Assembly: GCA_938084925.1 (NCBI GenBank)
Contig: CALKFY010000101.1
Span: 1 to 39,868 of the forward strand
DNA: 39,868 nt
Direction of reading: 5' to 3'
Source of the DNA: an uncultured Pseudomonadales bacterium
Lineage (GTDB): Bacteria; Pseudomonadota; Gammaproteobacteria; Pseudomonadales; Balneatricaceae
Positions 22,998-31,562 of the stretch are shown here, in pieces (position 1 is the stretch's first letter; each line of letters starts with the position of its first letter). The translations under genes and the position numbers were made by a program. The notes beneath the pieces were generated by a model. It saw only the letters and a program-made list of their open reading frames with translations. It was not told the DNA's origin and ran no database searches.

Positions 22998-25319
22998 ATG
23001 TTTTTCAAGCGCACAGCTTCAATCGGTATCGCCGGACTGCTCAGCGCTTGTGGAGGTGGAGCAACAACGAGTGTTATCCCTACCGCCAACAACAGTGATT
23101 TTCTTGATTCTGGCACTAGCCTGACCTACAACGTAGCCACTGCCGAAACGGCACGCACAAGCAGCGAACTACAATATATAAATGGCACTAGCACCACCAG
23201 CACAGTCACCCCCTATGAAGCAATCAATGCTCATAAAGCTTATGGCTATGGCTTATCCGGAGCAGGCGAAATCATCGCCATTGTGGATTCTCGATTTCAC
23301 AACCAACACCAAGAATTGGATAGCAAAAGCCCTATTACTTTTGGAACATTTAATAGCGTCAACAACAGTAGCTATCATGGCTTATCTGTAGCCAGTATCG
23401 CAGCAGGGGAAGCCGATAGTTCAGGCATACAAGGCGTAGCACCTGCGGCCAATCTTCACCTTTCAGACTACACCCGCTTCGGATATGAAACCTACATCCC
23501 CAACCGCTGGGCAGCCCTTACAGCCGACGCTGCAGCGCACGACGCTGTGGCCCAAAATAACAGCTGGGGCGTAGACTATATGATGTCTAGCTTGCAAACA
23601 GATATACAGAATAATGGTTGGACTAATGCCCACGGCATGGCACAAAAACTAAATAACGAAGGTTATACTGCCGATGCAGCATCGGTCACCGCCTATGTAC
23701 AAGCCCTTAATACCTTTCAACAAAAGGGAGTTGTAATCTACGCCGTATCCAACACCAGCAGTTACACCGACGCCGATATTCAAGCTGCTATGCCAGGGCT
23801 GTTCCCCGAGCTATCCGACGCTTGGTTGAGCACTGTTAATATCAATATAACAGGCAATAGTAGCAGCCTCAGTTATGCCCTACAATCTGCTCCCTGCGGC
23901 TCAACTGCAGCCTACTGCTTGGGCGCCGATGCCACCCATATTCGCGCTGCCAGTTATCAAAATAGTCAGAACTCAGATTATGTCGACAACATTAGCGGCA
24001 CCTCCTATGCCGCCCCACAGGTTTCTGGAGCTATTGCCTTGTTGGCCGAAGCCTTCCCTAACCACACCCCCGCCCAACTTACCGACCGTTTACTCGCCTC
24101 TGCCAACAATGATTTCTTCTCGGCAACGGCCTATACCACCTTTAGCAATGGTGTACAGCACGGCTATAACAGCCAATACGGCCATGGTTTTCTGGACATT
24201 TACGCGGCTCTTAACCCCATCGTTAATACCGGTTCTCCGCGTATGGTTACAGGATCTAACTTAGTCACCAATAGCAATTACACCATTCAAAACAGTGGCA
24301 TAAACCTTAGTTCGGCATTTGGTAATAGTCTTAGTCTCGGTGTACAGGAGCTAGCGGTATACGCCTACGATGATTTGAATGCGGGCTTCGCCGTACCTCT
24401 GCAAAATCTTGTTAATACCGCGTCAACAGGCAACCAAGCATTACCCACCCAAATGCGCTATTGGCAAACCCATCTTACTAGTGACTATAACGCCGCTATG
24501 GAAGCCAATAACCAACTCGTGCCATACTTAGCCACCAACCCTAACAGTGTTAAACAAACCAGCCACTACAACCAAGCTTATGGCAACTTATTCACCACTG
24601 CAGAGCTAAGCCGCGATCAAACCACTGCAAAGGTTGACCACACCAAACTCAGCTTTGGCTGGCAAACCCCTAGCTATACACGCTGGCAGGTACGCGCGAC
24701 AGGCGGTTTGGATACACAAAGAGATAATTTGCTTGGACTAACTGGTACTGGAGCCTTTAACCTAGACGAGAGCTGGAATAACAGCTCCTTTGTGAGTTTA
24801 GATATACGTCACCAGATCACCGCCTCTACCCATTTGGAAGGATTTTACACAGCCGCGATAAGTAATATGGGCTCTCCACAAGACAGCCTAATCCATAGCG
24901 CCCAAGATATTACCAGCAACAGTTTTAGTCTGGGTGCCAGCCACCAACAGTGGTTAGGACAAGATCAAGTTAGCCTACACATAAGACAACCACACAGAAT
25001 CAATAGCGGCAACATGACCATCAAACTAGCGGACTTAGCTGACTCATCAGGTAATATAAAAACCTATCACCGAAGCATCCCTTTGAGTCTTAATGGCAGG
25101 CAGCTGGACCTTGATCTTGGCTACAGCACTTGGCTGCGCGACAATATAAAACTTTCCTTGTCACACACAACCAGCCTGCAGCCAGAACACCTGGCAACCG
25201 CGGCTTCGATACAGCAGGGCTTTTTGGGCCTCAGTAATGACTTCTTGGAATTTGGCATCGCCCATAATCAAAGCAACCATAAAACTCAATACATACTGCG
25301 TTTACAGAGCCCAAAATAG
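22998..25319 (+). CDS. Lipidated subtilisin-like (S8) serine protease autotransporter
   Basis: The 773-residue protein starts with a lipoprotein signal (GIAGLLSACGGG, lipobox LSAC). The S8 protease domain (about 70-400) shows the catalytic aspartate in IIAIVDSRF (about 91-99), the histidine in SSYHGLSVASIAAGE (about 123-137) and the serine in SGTSYAAPQVSGAIALLAE (about 333-351). The C-terminal 250 residues are a repetitive series of beta-strand-like segments (KLSFGWQ, RWQVRATGGL, FVSLDIRHQI, ...YILRLQSPK) that look like an outer-membrane autotransporter barrel. Lipidated S8 autotransporters such as Neisseria NalP are the closest known design. The oxyanion asparagine may be in VAQNNSWGVD (about 182-191). 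Substrates are unknown. The preceding gene ends 63 bp upstream, and a TACAAT box lies at 22959. Confidence 0.83.
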   Translation: MFFKRTASIGIAGLLSACGGGATTSVIPTANNSDFLDSGTSLTYNVATAETARTSSELQYINGTSTTSTVTPYEAINAHKAYGYGLSGAGEIIAIVDSRFHNQHQELDSKSPITFGTFNSVNNSSYHGLSVASIAAGEADSSGIQGVAPAANLHLSDYTRFGYETYIPNRWAALTADAAAHDAVAQNNSWGVDYMMSSLQTDIQNNGWTNAHGMAQKLNNEGYTADAASVTAYVQALNTFQQKGVVIYAVSNTSSYTDADIQAAMPGLFPELSDAWLSTVNINITGNSSSLSYALQSAPCGSTAAYCLGADATHIRAASYQNSQNSDYVDNISGTSYAAPQVSGAIALLAEAFPNHTPAQLTDRLLASANNDFFSATAYTTFSNGVQHGYNSQYGHGFLDIYAALNPIVNTGSPRMVTGSNLVTNSNYTIQNSGINLSSAFGNSLSLGVQELAVYAYDDLNAGFAVPLQNLVNTASTGNQALPTQMRYWQTHLTSDYNAAMEANNQLVPYLATNPNSVKQTSHYNQAYGNLFTTAELSRDQTTAKVDHTKLSFGWQTPSYTRWQVRATGGLDTQRDNLLGLTGTGAFNLDESWNNSSFVSLDIRHQITASTHLEGFYTAAISNMGSPQDSLIHSAQDITSNSFSLGASHQQWLGQDQVSLHIRQPHRINSGNMTIKLADLADSSGNIKTYHRSIPLSLNGRQLDLDLGYSTWLRDNIKLSLSHTTSLQPEHLATAASIQQGFLGLSNDFLEFGIAHNQSNHKTQYILRLQSPK

Positions 25320-25355
25320 AACGACGCCGCCATAAATAAACGCTACAATCGGTCC

Positions 25356-26408
25356 ATGAACGACCAACATATCATATGCACCTGTGAAGACATCACCAGA
25401 CAACAAGTGATTGACGCCGTGCAAGCGGGCCACCATGATTTTCGCAGCTTGCGTCGCGAGCTAAATATTGCCGCTGAATGTGGTAACTGCCACCGCCCAA
25501 TACTGCAATTAATCCGTACACTCGTGCCCCGCCCAAACCCTTTAATCAAGCCTTTGACCATGTCCGAAAACAATCACCCAGCTCGTCACTTCCCCATGCC
25601 CTGGAAACACTTTAGCCACGCTAAGCTAGAGCAAGAATACTCGCCTAGCTCCTGTGTCGATGACATCATGGTGTATATTCAAGACTACATTGATGATTCG
25701 GCCACAGCCAAAATCCAACTGCCACACCAAGCCAGCCTAAGCTATGGCGACGATCGTTGCCAGGGTATCGACTACTTCCCTGGAAAGTCAGGCGCATCTT
25801 TAGTCATATATATTCACGGGGGCTACTGGCAAGAGCTCAGTAAAGATGAATCCTGCTTTATGGCGCAGCCAATAGTTGCAAAAGGTTATCACCTTGCCGT
25901 TATTGACTACACCCTAGCCCCCTGCGCCAGCATCAATACCATGGTGCAGCAGTGTTGCCAGGCTATCGCTTGGATCAAGCAGCAAGATTGGGACATTAAC
26001 CAACAAGAGATCATTCTCAGTGGCAGCTCCGCGGGTGCCCACCTAGCTGCGTGTGTCCTGCAAGCAGCCGCCAGCAACGAACAAGGCTTGCATGCACAGC
26101 TGTTTAGCCAAGCTATTTTGTTTAGTGGTGTTTACGATCTAAGGCCTCTAGTGACCACCTATGTTAACGACCCTATAGGTCTTGATATAACTAGTGCACA
26201 CGCACTTAGCCCAGGCTTAGCTAGCAATCAGTCCATGCCCTATTGTCAGTTAGTTTGGGGAGCTAACGAAACCAGTGAATTCAAACGCCAAAGTCAGCAG
26301 TATGCTAGCTTTCTGGCAACTGATGGCGTTGCTGTTAGCAGCCTTGAAGTCCCCAATCGCAACCACTTTGACGTAGTTTATGAACTAGCAGATCTGCTTA
26401 ATTCATAA
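25356..26408 (+). CDS. Fusion protein: Bfd-type [2Fe-2S] domain + kynurenine-formamidase-like hydrolase
   Basis: One uninterrupted 350-codon frame carries two domains. Residues 1-60 are a bacterioferritin-associated-ferredoxin-like domain with C8, C10, C42 and C45 (IICTCEDITRQQ... and AAECGNCHRP); the cysteine spacing 2-32-3 equals that of E. coli Bfd. Residues about 78-350 are an alpha/beta hydrolase of the arylformamidase/carboxylesterase kind: YIHGGYWQELSKDE (oxyanion loop, about 151-164), the nucleophile in LSGSSAGAHLAACV (about 219-232) and the histidine in NRNHFDVVYEL (about 333-343). An internal ATG at 25560 (TMSENNHP) would start the hydrolase alone, but has no ribosome site. I infer either a genuine redox-linked hydrolase or two products from one frame. 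No bacterioferritin gene is nearby. Confidence 0.82.
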   Translation: MNDQHIICTCEDITRQQVIDAVQAGHHDFRSLRRELNIAAECGNCHRPILQLIRTLVPRPNPLIKPLTMSENNHPARHFPMPWKHFSHAKLEQEYSPSSCVDDIMVYIQDYIDDSATAKIQLPHQASLSYGDDRCQGIDYFPGKSGASLVIYIHGGYWQELSKDESCFMAQPIVAKGYHLAVIDYTLAPCASINTMVQQCCQAIAWIKQQDWDINQQEIILSGSSAGAHLAACVLQAAASNEQGLHAQLFSQAILFSGVYDLRPLVTTYVNDPIGLDITSAHALSPGLASNQSMPYCQLVWGANETSEFKRQSQQYASFLATDGVAVSSLEVPNRNHFDVVYELADLLNS

Positions 26409-26457
26409 ACAGTTCCACCAAACTAGCAAATCGTCATGCTTGAACTAAGCTTAGAGG

Positions 26458-26724
26458 ATGAAAAGGATCTTCAAAAAACCCATAACCAGCATTGGCTTGT
26501 GGGCACTACTGTTAAGCGCTTGTAGCTTACCTCCTAAACCTGCGGAGCACACAGACATGGCTGCCCGCATATATACCGAACTAGCCACATATTACTGGCA
26601 GCAAGGGTATACCGATATCGCCTTGGACCGACTAGCTTTAGCTTTACAACAAACACCCAACTACCCACCAGCAATGGACTTAATGCAGCAAATACAGATA
26701 CAGACAACAGAAATGTCCCATTAA
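26458..26724 (+). CDS. Small TPR-like lipoprotein
   Basis: This 88-residue protein has a signal with lipobox LSAC (ALLLSACSLPPKP). A single TPR-like helical pair follows (about 34-80, RIYTELATYYWQQGYTDIAL and DRLALALQQTPNYPPAMDLM). It resembles the first repeat of the pilotin PilF/PilW but is far too short to be that protein, so it may be a reduced paralogue or a separate small lipoprotein. It starts 49 bp after the Bfd-hydrolase fusion gene on the same strand. Confidence 0.65.
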   Translation: MKRIFKKPITSIGLWALLLSACSLPPKPAEHTDMAARIYTELATYYWQQGYTDIALDRLALALQQTPNYPPAMDLMQQIQIQTTEMSH

Positions 26725-26800
26725 GATCATTTAAAGGTCTATTTAATTAATCTTAAAGCTATTTTTAAGGTCAATAACTGCAATTCCTAAGCACCTTGGT

Positions 26801-26806
26801 TATAAT
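26801..26806 (+). promoter_or_regulatory. Probable -10 box upstream of the 148-residue lipoprotein gene
   Basis: TATAAT lies 33 bp before the start codon at 26840, within an AT-rich spacer (26725-26839). The -35 is poorly defined (CTGCAA at 26778-26783 gives a 17-bp spacer). Confidence 0.4.
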
Positions 26807-26839
26807 CCTAAACATTAATGTAATCGTGGAACATTCGTC

Positions 26840-27286
26840 ATGAATCGCTACTTAAAAGCTATTATCACTGCCGGTCTTAGTTTAGGCCTATTGGCATCTT
26901 GCGCTGCACCTGTCACCCAAATTCCTGGTGGCGACAATCAAACCCTAAGCGCGAGTGATCCACAGGTGACCAATTCCTATGCGGACATCCCTATTCCATT
27001 AGATGACGTACTAGTAATCAGCAAGTCTCTATTACTTAACACTGGTGAGCAGTGGACTGGCCGCGCTGTATTTCGCTCCAAGCTAAATGCTAGCCAAGCC
27101 TTTACCTACTTCCATCAGAACATGTCGACTTACGGCTGGATTGGCATCACTTCAGTACAATCCGAAGTATCCGTACTGACTTTTGAAAAGGCCGGTCGTG
27201 TTGCCACTATACAAATTGAAAAGCGCACAGTGAGCGGTTCCGAGATCAAAGTAACTGTAACACCACGCGAAGCCATTACTAACTAA
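26840..27286 (+). CDS. Conserved small lipoprotein of unknown function
   Basis: This is a 148-residue protein with a lipoprotein signal (LGLLASCAAP, lipobox LASC). The mature part contains DIPIPLDDVLVISKSLLL (about 50-67), EQWTGRAVFRSKL (about 71-83), FTYFHQNMSTYGWIGITSVQ (about 89-108) and a final beta-rich stretch SVLTFEKAGRVATIQIEKR (about 112-130). This IP(I/V)P...GR...F(Y/F)...M...GW pattern recurs in proteobacterial lipoproteins, but I cannot assign a function. A strong terminator follows 16 bp after the stop. Confidence 0.75.
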   Translation: MNRYLKAIITAGLSLGLLASCAAPVTQIPGGDNQTLSASDPQVTNSYADIPIPLDDVLVISKSLLLNTGEQWTGRAVFRSKLNASQAFTYFHQNMSTYGWIGITSVQSEVSVLTFEKAGRVATIQIEKRTVSGSEIKVTVTPREAITN

Positions 27287-27302
27287 TTTACTAACGCCCA
27301 TT

Positions 27303-27338
27303 AAAAAAGGTGGTCTGTTAAACAGTACCACCTTTTTT
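27303..27338. terminator. Bidirectional intrinsic terminator
   Basis: AAAAAAGGTGGT (27303-27314) pairs with ACCACCTTTTTT (27327-27338), and the inner CTGT/ACAG arms (27315-27318 and 27322-27325) continue the stem to a 3-nt loop with a single bulged T. A/T tracts flank both sides. It serves the convergent lipoprotein gene on the plus strand and ubiD on the minus strand. Confidence 0.92.
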
Positions 27339-27363
27339 AATGCCTAAAATAACGCTAATACCG

Positions 27364-28842
27364 TTACTTGTCGTCAATACCTAATTCATCCCAGAGCTCA
27401 TCCACGCGCTGTTTCACGGCCGGGTCCATGGTAATAGGTTCGCCCCATTCACGGTCCGTTTCACCAGGCCATTTATTAGTAGCATCCATACCCATCTTGG
27501 AACCTAGGCCAGACACTGGTGAGGCAAAGTCCAAGTAATCAATGGGCGTATTAGTGATCATGGTGGTATCACGAGCCGGATCCATACGTGTCGTCATGGC
27601 CCAAATAACATCATTCCAGTCACGAGCATTTACATCATCGTCTGTAACAATCACAAACTTGGTGTACATAAACTGACGCAAGAAAGACCAAACACCCATC
27701 ATCACGCGCTTAGCATGACCTGGATACTGTTTCTTAATGGTGACTACCGCCATACGGTAAGAGCAGCCTTCAGGTGGCAGGTAAAAGTCCACAATTTCTG
27801 GGAACTGCTTTTGCAAAATAGGCACAAATACTTCATTTAGTGCCACGCCTAGTACCGCAGGTTCATCCGGTGGACGTCCGGTATAGGTACTATGATAGAT
27901 AGGATCTTGCCGGTGGGTAATACGCGTCACCGTAAATACAGGGAAGCTATCTACTTCATTGTAGTAGCCAGTGTGGTCACCAAATGGGCCTTCATCAGCC
28001 ATATCATCGGGCGCGATATAACCTTCTAGAATGTATTCAGCACTAGCTGGTACCTGCAAATCACAGGTTAAACAGTCTGCCACTTCGGTTTTACCACCAC
28101 GTAGCAAACCTGCAAAAGCATATTCACTAAGGGTATCCGGTACCGGGGTAACGGCACCCAAAATAGTCGCAGGATCGGCACCTAAGGCCACGGCTACTGG
28201 GAAGTTTTCACCAGGATGCTGTAGTTTCCAATCACGGAAGTCCAAAGCACCACCACGGTGTGATAACCAACGCATAATAAGGCGGTTTTTGCCGATCACT
28301 TGTTGACGATAGATGCCTAAGTTTTGACGCTGTTTATTAGGACCACGAGTAATCACCAATGGCCAAGTCACCAGAGGGCCGGCATCCCCAGGCCAACAGG
28401 TTTGAATAGGTAGCTTACCCAAATCTACCTCATCACCTGCCAATACAACCTGCTGACAGGCCGGACGCGAGACCTTTTTGGGCCCCATGTTCAGCACTTG
28501 TTTATAAAGAGGTAGTTTGTCTAAGGCGTCTTTAAAGCCCTTAGGTGGTTCAGGTTCTTTGAGGGTAGCCAGCAAGGTGCCAATGTCTCGCAAGCTGCTG
28601 ACATCGGCCGCGCCCATACCTAAAGCCACACGCTTGGGGGTACCAAACAAGTTAGCTAAGACAGGGACAGAATAACCTTTGGGGTTTTCAAACAGCAATG
28701 CAGGCCCTTCGGCCCGCAAAGTGCGATCGCAGATCTCGGTCATTTCTAAATTAGGGTCAACAGGGGTTTGAATACGCTTCAATTCGCCCTGTTGTTCGAG
28801 GGTGGCGATAAAATCGCGCAGATCCTTATATTTTAACGTCAT
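27364..28842 (-). CDS. ubiD: UbiD, 4-hydroxy-3-polyprenylbenzoate decarboxylase
   Basis: UbiD decarboxylates the polyprenyl-hydroxybenzoate intermediate of ubiquinone synthesis using the prenylated FMN made by UbiX. The 492-residue length is normal. Recognisable segments are [20 protein letters not shown] (5-24), [15 protein letters not shown] (about 174-188, cofactor region), [29 protein letters not shown] (about 284-296, catalytic glutamate region) and [20 protein letters not shown]. It starts 24 bp after rho, which suggests the rho-ubiD co-transcription seen in other gammaproteobacteria. The terminator at 27303-27338 ends it. Confidence 0.96.
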   Translation of the reverse strand: MTLKYKDLRDFIATLEQQGELKRIQTPVDPNLEMTEICDRTLRAEGPALLFENPKGYSVPVLANLFGTPKRVALGMGAADVSSLRDIGTLLATLKEPEPPKGFKDALDKLPLYKQVLNMGPKKVSRPACQQVVLAGDEVDLGKLPIQTCWPGDAGPLVTWPLVITRGPNKQRQNLGIYRQQVIGKNRLIMRWLSHRGGALDFRDWKLQHPGENFPVAVALGADPATILGAVTPVPDTLSEYAFAGLLRGGKTEVADCLTCDLQVPASAEYILEGYIAPDDMADEGPFGDHTGYYNEVDSFPVFTVTRITHRQDPIYHSTYTGRPPDEPAVLGVALNEVFVPILQKQFPEIVDFYLPPEGCSYRMAVVTIKKQYPGHAKRVMMGVWSFLRQFMYTKFVIVTDDDVNARDWNDVIWAMTTRMDPARDTTMITNTPIDYLDFASPVSGLGSKMGMDATNKWPGETDREWGEPITMDPAVKQRVDELWDELGIDDK

Positions 28843-28866
28843 GACCGATGATTTTTTGAGTCAGCG

Positions 28867-30126
28867 TTATTTACGCTTCATGGACATAAAGAATTCTTCG
28901 TTGGTCTTAAAGCCTTTCAGCTTATCAACTAAGAATTCAGTGGCAGCGACATCTTCCATTGGATCAAGCAACTTACGCAATATCCACATACGCTGTAGTT
29001 CGTCTTCACGAGTCAATAATTCTTCGCGACGAGTAGACGACTTACGAATGTTAATAGCAGGGAATACACGACGTTCGGCAATCTTTCGATCCAAATGTAC
29101 TTCAGAGTTACCCGTGCCTTTAAATTCTTCAAAGATTACTTCGTCCATCTTGGAGCCAGTTTCCGTTAGTGCCGTAGCAATAATGGTCAAACTACCACCT
29201 TCTTCAATGTTACGTGCCGCACCAAAGAAACGCTTAGGACGTTCTAGAGCGTGAGCATCAACACCACCTGTTAGAACCTTACCGGAGGAAGGCACAACCG
29301 TGTTGTAAGCACGAGCCAAACGAGTAATAGAGTCAAGTAGGATAACCACGTCCTTCTTGTGTTCAACCAAACGCTTGGCTTTTTCTACTACCATTTCGGC
29401 TACTTGTACGTGACGCGAAGGTGGCTCATCAAAAGTACTAGCAACCACTTCGCCACGTACGGAGCGACTCATGTCAGTTACTTCTTCTGGACGTTCATCA
29501 ATCAACAATACGATCAAATGACAATCTGGATTGTTACGCGTAATTGAGTGCGCGATGTTCTGCAACATCAAGGTTTTACCGGCCTTAGGTGGCGATACAA
29601 TCAAGGCACGCTGACCTTTACCCATAGGCGCAGTTAGATCAATAACACGGGCTGTTAAATCTTCACTAGAACCGTTACCTAGCTGCATGTGCAAACGATC
29701 TTGGGCGAACAAAGGCGTTAAGTTTTCAAACAAAATCTTGTTCTTGGCTTGCTCTGGAGGACCAAAGTTAATATTGGCAACCTTCAGCAAAGCAAAGTAA
29801 CGTTCGCCGTCCTTAGGCGGACGAATCTTGCCATCAATGCTGTCGCCCGTGCGCAAATTAAAGCGACGAATCTGCGAAGGTGATACATAGATATCATCAG
29901 GACCAGCTAGGTAAGAAGAGTCGGCTGAGCGCAAAAAGCCAAAGCCATCTTGTAGGATTTCTAATACACCCTGACCATAAATGTCTTCACCACTTTTGGC
30001 GTGGCGCTTAAGGATGCTAAATATAACGTCTTGCTTACGCGAGCGGGCAAGGTTATCAAGGCCCATTGCTTTTGCTATATCTAGCAATTCGGGTACGGAT
30101 TTCTTTTTTAATTCAGTAAGATTCAT
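28867..30126 (-). CDS. rho: Transcription termination factor Rho
   Basis: Rho is the hexameric RNA helicase that ends transcription at unstructured C-rich RNA. The 419-residue protein is canonical: the N-terminal helical domain ([19 protein letters not shown]), the RNA-binding cold-shock-like domain with [16 protein letters not shown] (about 61-76), Walker [16 protein letters not shown] (about 178-192), Walker [17 protein letters not shown] (about 260-275) and the Q/R-loop [20 protein letters not shown] (about 281-300). A 234-bp leader precedes it with a hairpin CAGGTG/CACCTG (30229-30247); autoregulation by attenuation is common for rho but was not demonstrated here. Confidence 0.98.
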   Translation of the reverse strand: MNLTELKKKSVPELLDIAKAMGLDNLARSRKQDVIFSILKRHAKSGEDIYGQGVLEILQDGFGFLRSADSSYLAGPDDIYVSPSQIRRFNLRTGDSIDGKIRPPKDGERYFALLKVANINFGPPEQAKNKILFENLTPLFAQDRLHMQLGNGSSEDLTARVIDLTAPMGKGQRALIVSPPKAGKTLMLQNIAHSITRNNPDCHLIVLLIDERPEEVTDMSRSVRGEVVASTFDEPPSRHVQVAEMVVEKAKRLVEHKKDVVILLDSITRLARAYNTVVPSSGKVLTGGVDAHALERPKRFFGAARNIEEGGSLTIIATALTETGSKMDEVIFEEFKGTGNSEVHLDRKIAERRVFPAINIRKSSTRREELLTREDELQRMWILRKLLDPMEDVAATEFLVDKLKGFKTNEEFFMSMKRK

Positions 30127-30337
30127 AATATATTTTATTGCGCCAGACAGGCAGAGAGAAAACAGAAGTTAGAGTTTAAATATTCTTGTATATAAGATTT
30201 GTGCGATGACGAGAGTCATAGAGGGCAACAGGTGCTTTGAACACCTGCTATGGAGTTTGTCGGATTCAATCACTGATGTCAATGTCTCAAACCCGTCTAC
30301 AGCCTACTTTAACGACTTTTTAGCCCTATCTGTGACT

Positions 30338-30362
30338 AAAACCCTAGATTTCCAAGGGTTTT
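30338..30362 (-). terminator. Probable terminator of the hemCDXY operon
   Basis: AAAACCCT (30338-30345) and AGGGTTTT (30355-30362) form an 8-bp stem with a 9-nt loop. The stem touches the hemY stop codon, and on the minus strand its 3' arm ends in a T-run. It separates the hem operon from rho. Confidence 0.65.
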
Positions 30363-31560
30363 AAAAAACACTGGCGGCACGATAGTGCTCTAGAGCCGCA
30401 TCTAGGTGACCCAATTGCTGCTCTAAACGTGCCAGCTCTGCATGAGCTTCCTTGTTAGCCTGCAAGCGAATACTCGTTTGCAAGTAATCCCTGGCCTTGC
30501 CCCACAGCTCCATACGACGACACAAGCGCCCTAGAGTTAACTGCAAAGCGGCACTATCTTTAACTTGGGATTGCCAAGCTTCGGCTTTTCGCAAAGCTTT
30601 TTCCAAAGCAGCCGTTTCAGTCATCGGTAAGTGTGAGAATTCTAGCACTAGCCCGTCATCCCACTCTTGTTGCAAGCTGTTTTCGATAAACTCAGCCGTA
30701 CGCTTGGCTGGGTCACCTTCGGCCTGATGCATAGCTTGCACCAACGCCAAACGGCAGCCGCTGGATTTCTTTACCGCGGCCGGCGCTTTGCGCCATAGCT
30801 GCTGAAGTTGTTCCACAGCTTGTTCGTGCGTTGTGATTTGTACAAAAGCTTGGGCGTAGGCCTTTTGCTGCTGCTGAGCCATCACTGCTTCGGACATCTG
30901 TTTGGCACCAGCAATAGCTTTTAATAAATCAATCACATCCAACCAGCGCTGCAAACCTTGGAGCAACTCCAATAACAGCTCATTAGCTTGGCTATGCTGC
31001 TTGTCTTGTGCAGTAATTTTTTGCAAAGGCGCTAAAGCCGCTTCAGCATCACCTTGTTGAATATAAATACGTGCCTGGGCCAAGCCAACCAAAGCACTGG
31101 CTTCTGGCATTTCTTGCAACAAGTCTTGTAGGCGCTTTTGCGCCCTTTCAAAGCGTCCCATACGTGCTTCAGCTTCGGCTAACGCAGGAATAACTACCAA
31201 TGGCTGACTAGTTTCTTCTACCAACCCAGAAAGCTTGTCAACGACACGACTGTATTGGCCGTTAGCCAAGGCCAACAAACCTTGTCGCGTTTGTAATTGC
31301 GCACGACGCAGTTTGCCATCTTCGGACCAGCGAGCCACAAGTTGCCAAGGCGCATTAAGGGAGAAAAGCACCCGCAAGCCAAAATACAGGCCCACATAAA
31401 GCACTAGCACCAACACCAGACCAACCCAAAGACTCATCTCGACTGTAGTTTGACGCCAAGCAACCAGCAAATAGCCTGGATCCATTTGCATCATGGCACC
31501 CAACCAAGCGCCGCCAATGGCGACTAACAGAAGCACTAATACCCAAACCCGCATACGCAT
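30361..31560 (-). CDS. hemY: HemY, haem-biosynthesis-associated TPR membrane protein
   Basis: This 399-residue protein has two N-terminal membrane helices (about 4-22 and 42-64) with the HemY_N pattern GAWLGAMMQMDPGYLLVAWR (about 17-36), followed by TPR-like helices through to the end (for example GKARDYLQTSIRLQANKEAH, about 356-375). The gammaproteobacterial HemY of hemCDXY operons is not the protoporphyrinogen oxidase of the same name; its exact role in porphyrin metabolism is unsettled. It starts 2 bp after hemX. Confidence 0.92.
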   Translation of the reverse strand: MRMRVWVLVLLLVAIGGAWLGAMMQMDPGYLLVAWRQTTVEMSLWVGLVLVLVLYVGLYFGLRVLFSLNAPWQLVARWSEDGKLRRAQLQTRQGLLALANGQYSRVVDKLSGLVEETSQPLVVIPALAEAEARMGRFERAQKRLQDLLQEMPEASALVGLAQARIYIQQGDAEAALAPLQKITAQDKQHSQANELLLELLQGLQRWLDVIDLLKAIAGAKQMSEAVMAQQQQKAYAQAFVQITTHEQAVEQLQQLWRKAPAAVKKSSGCRLALVQAMHQAEGDPAKRTAEFIENSLQQEWDDGLVLEFSHLPMTETAALEKALRKAEAWQSQVKDSAALQLTLGRLCRRMELWGKARDYLQTSIRLQANKEAHAELARLEQQLGHLDAALEHYRAASVF

Positions 31561-31562
31561 AA

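Noticed and set aside
30229-30247. Hairpin in the rho leader as a riboswitch
   Set aside because: It is only a 6-bp stem with a 7-nt loop and no further conserved structure or U-tract; too little to claim regulation.
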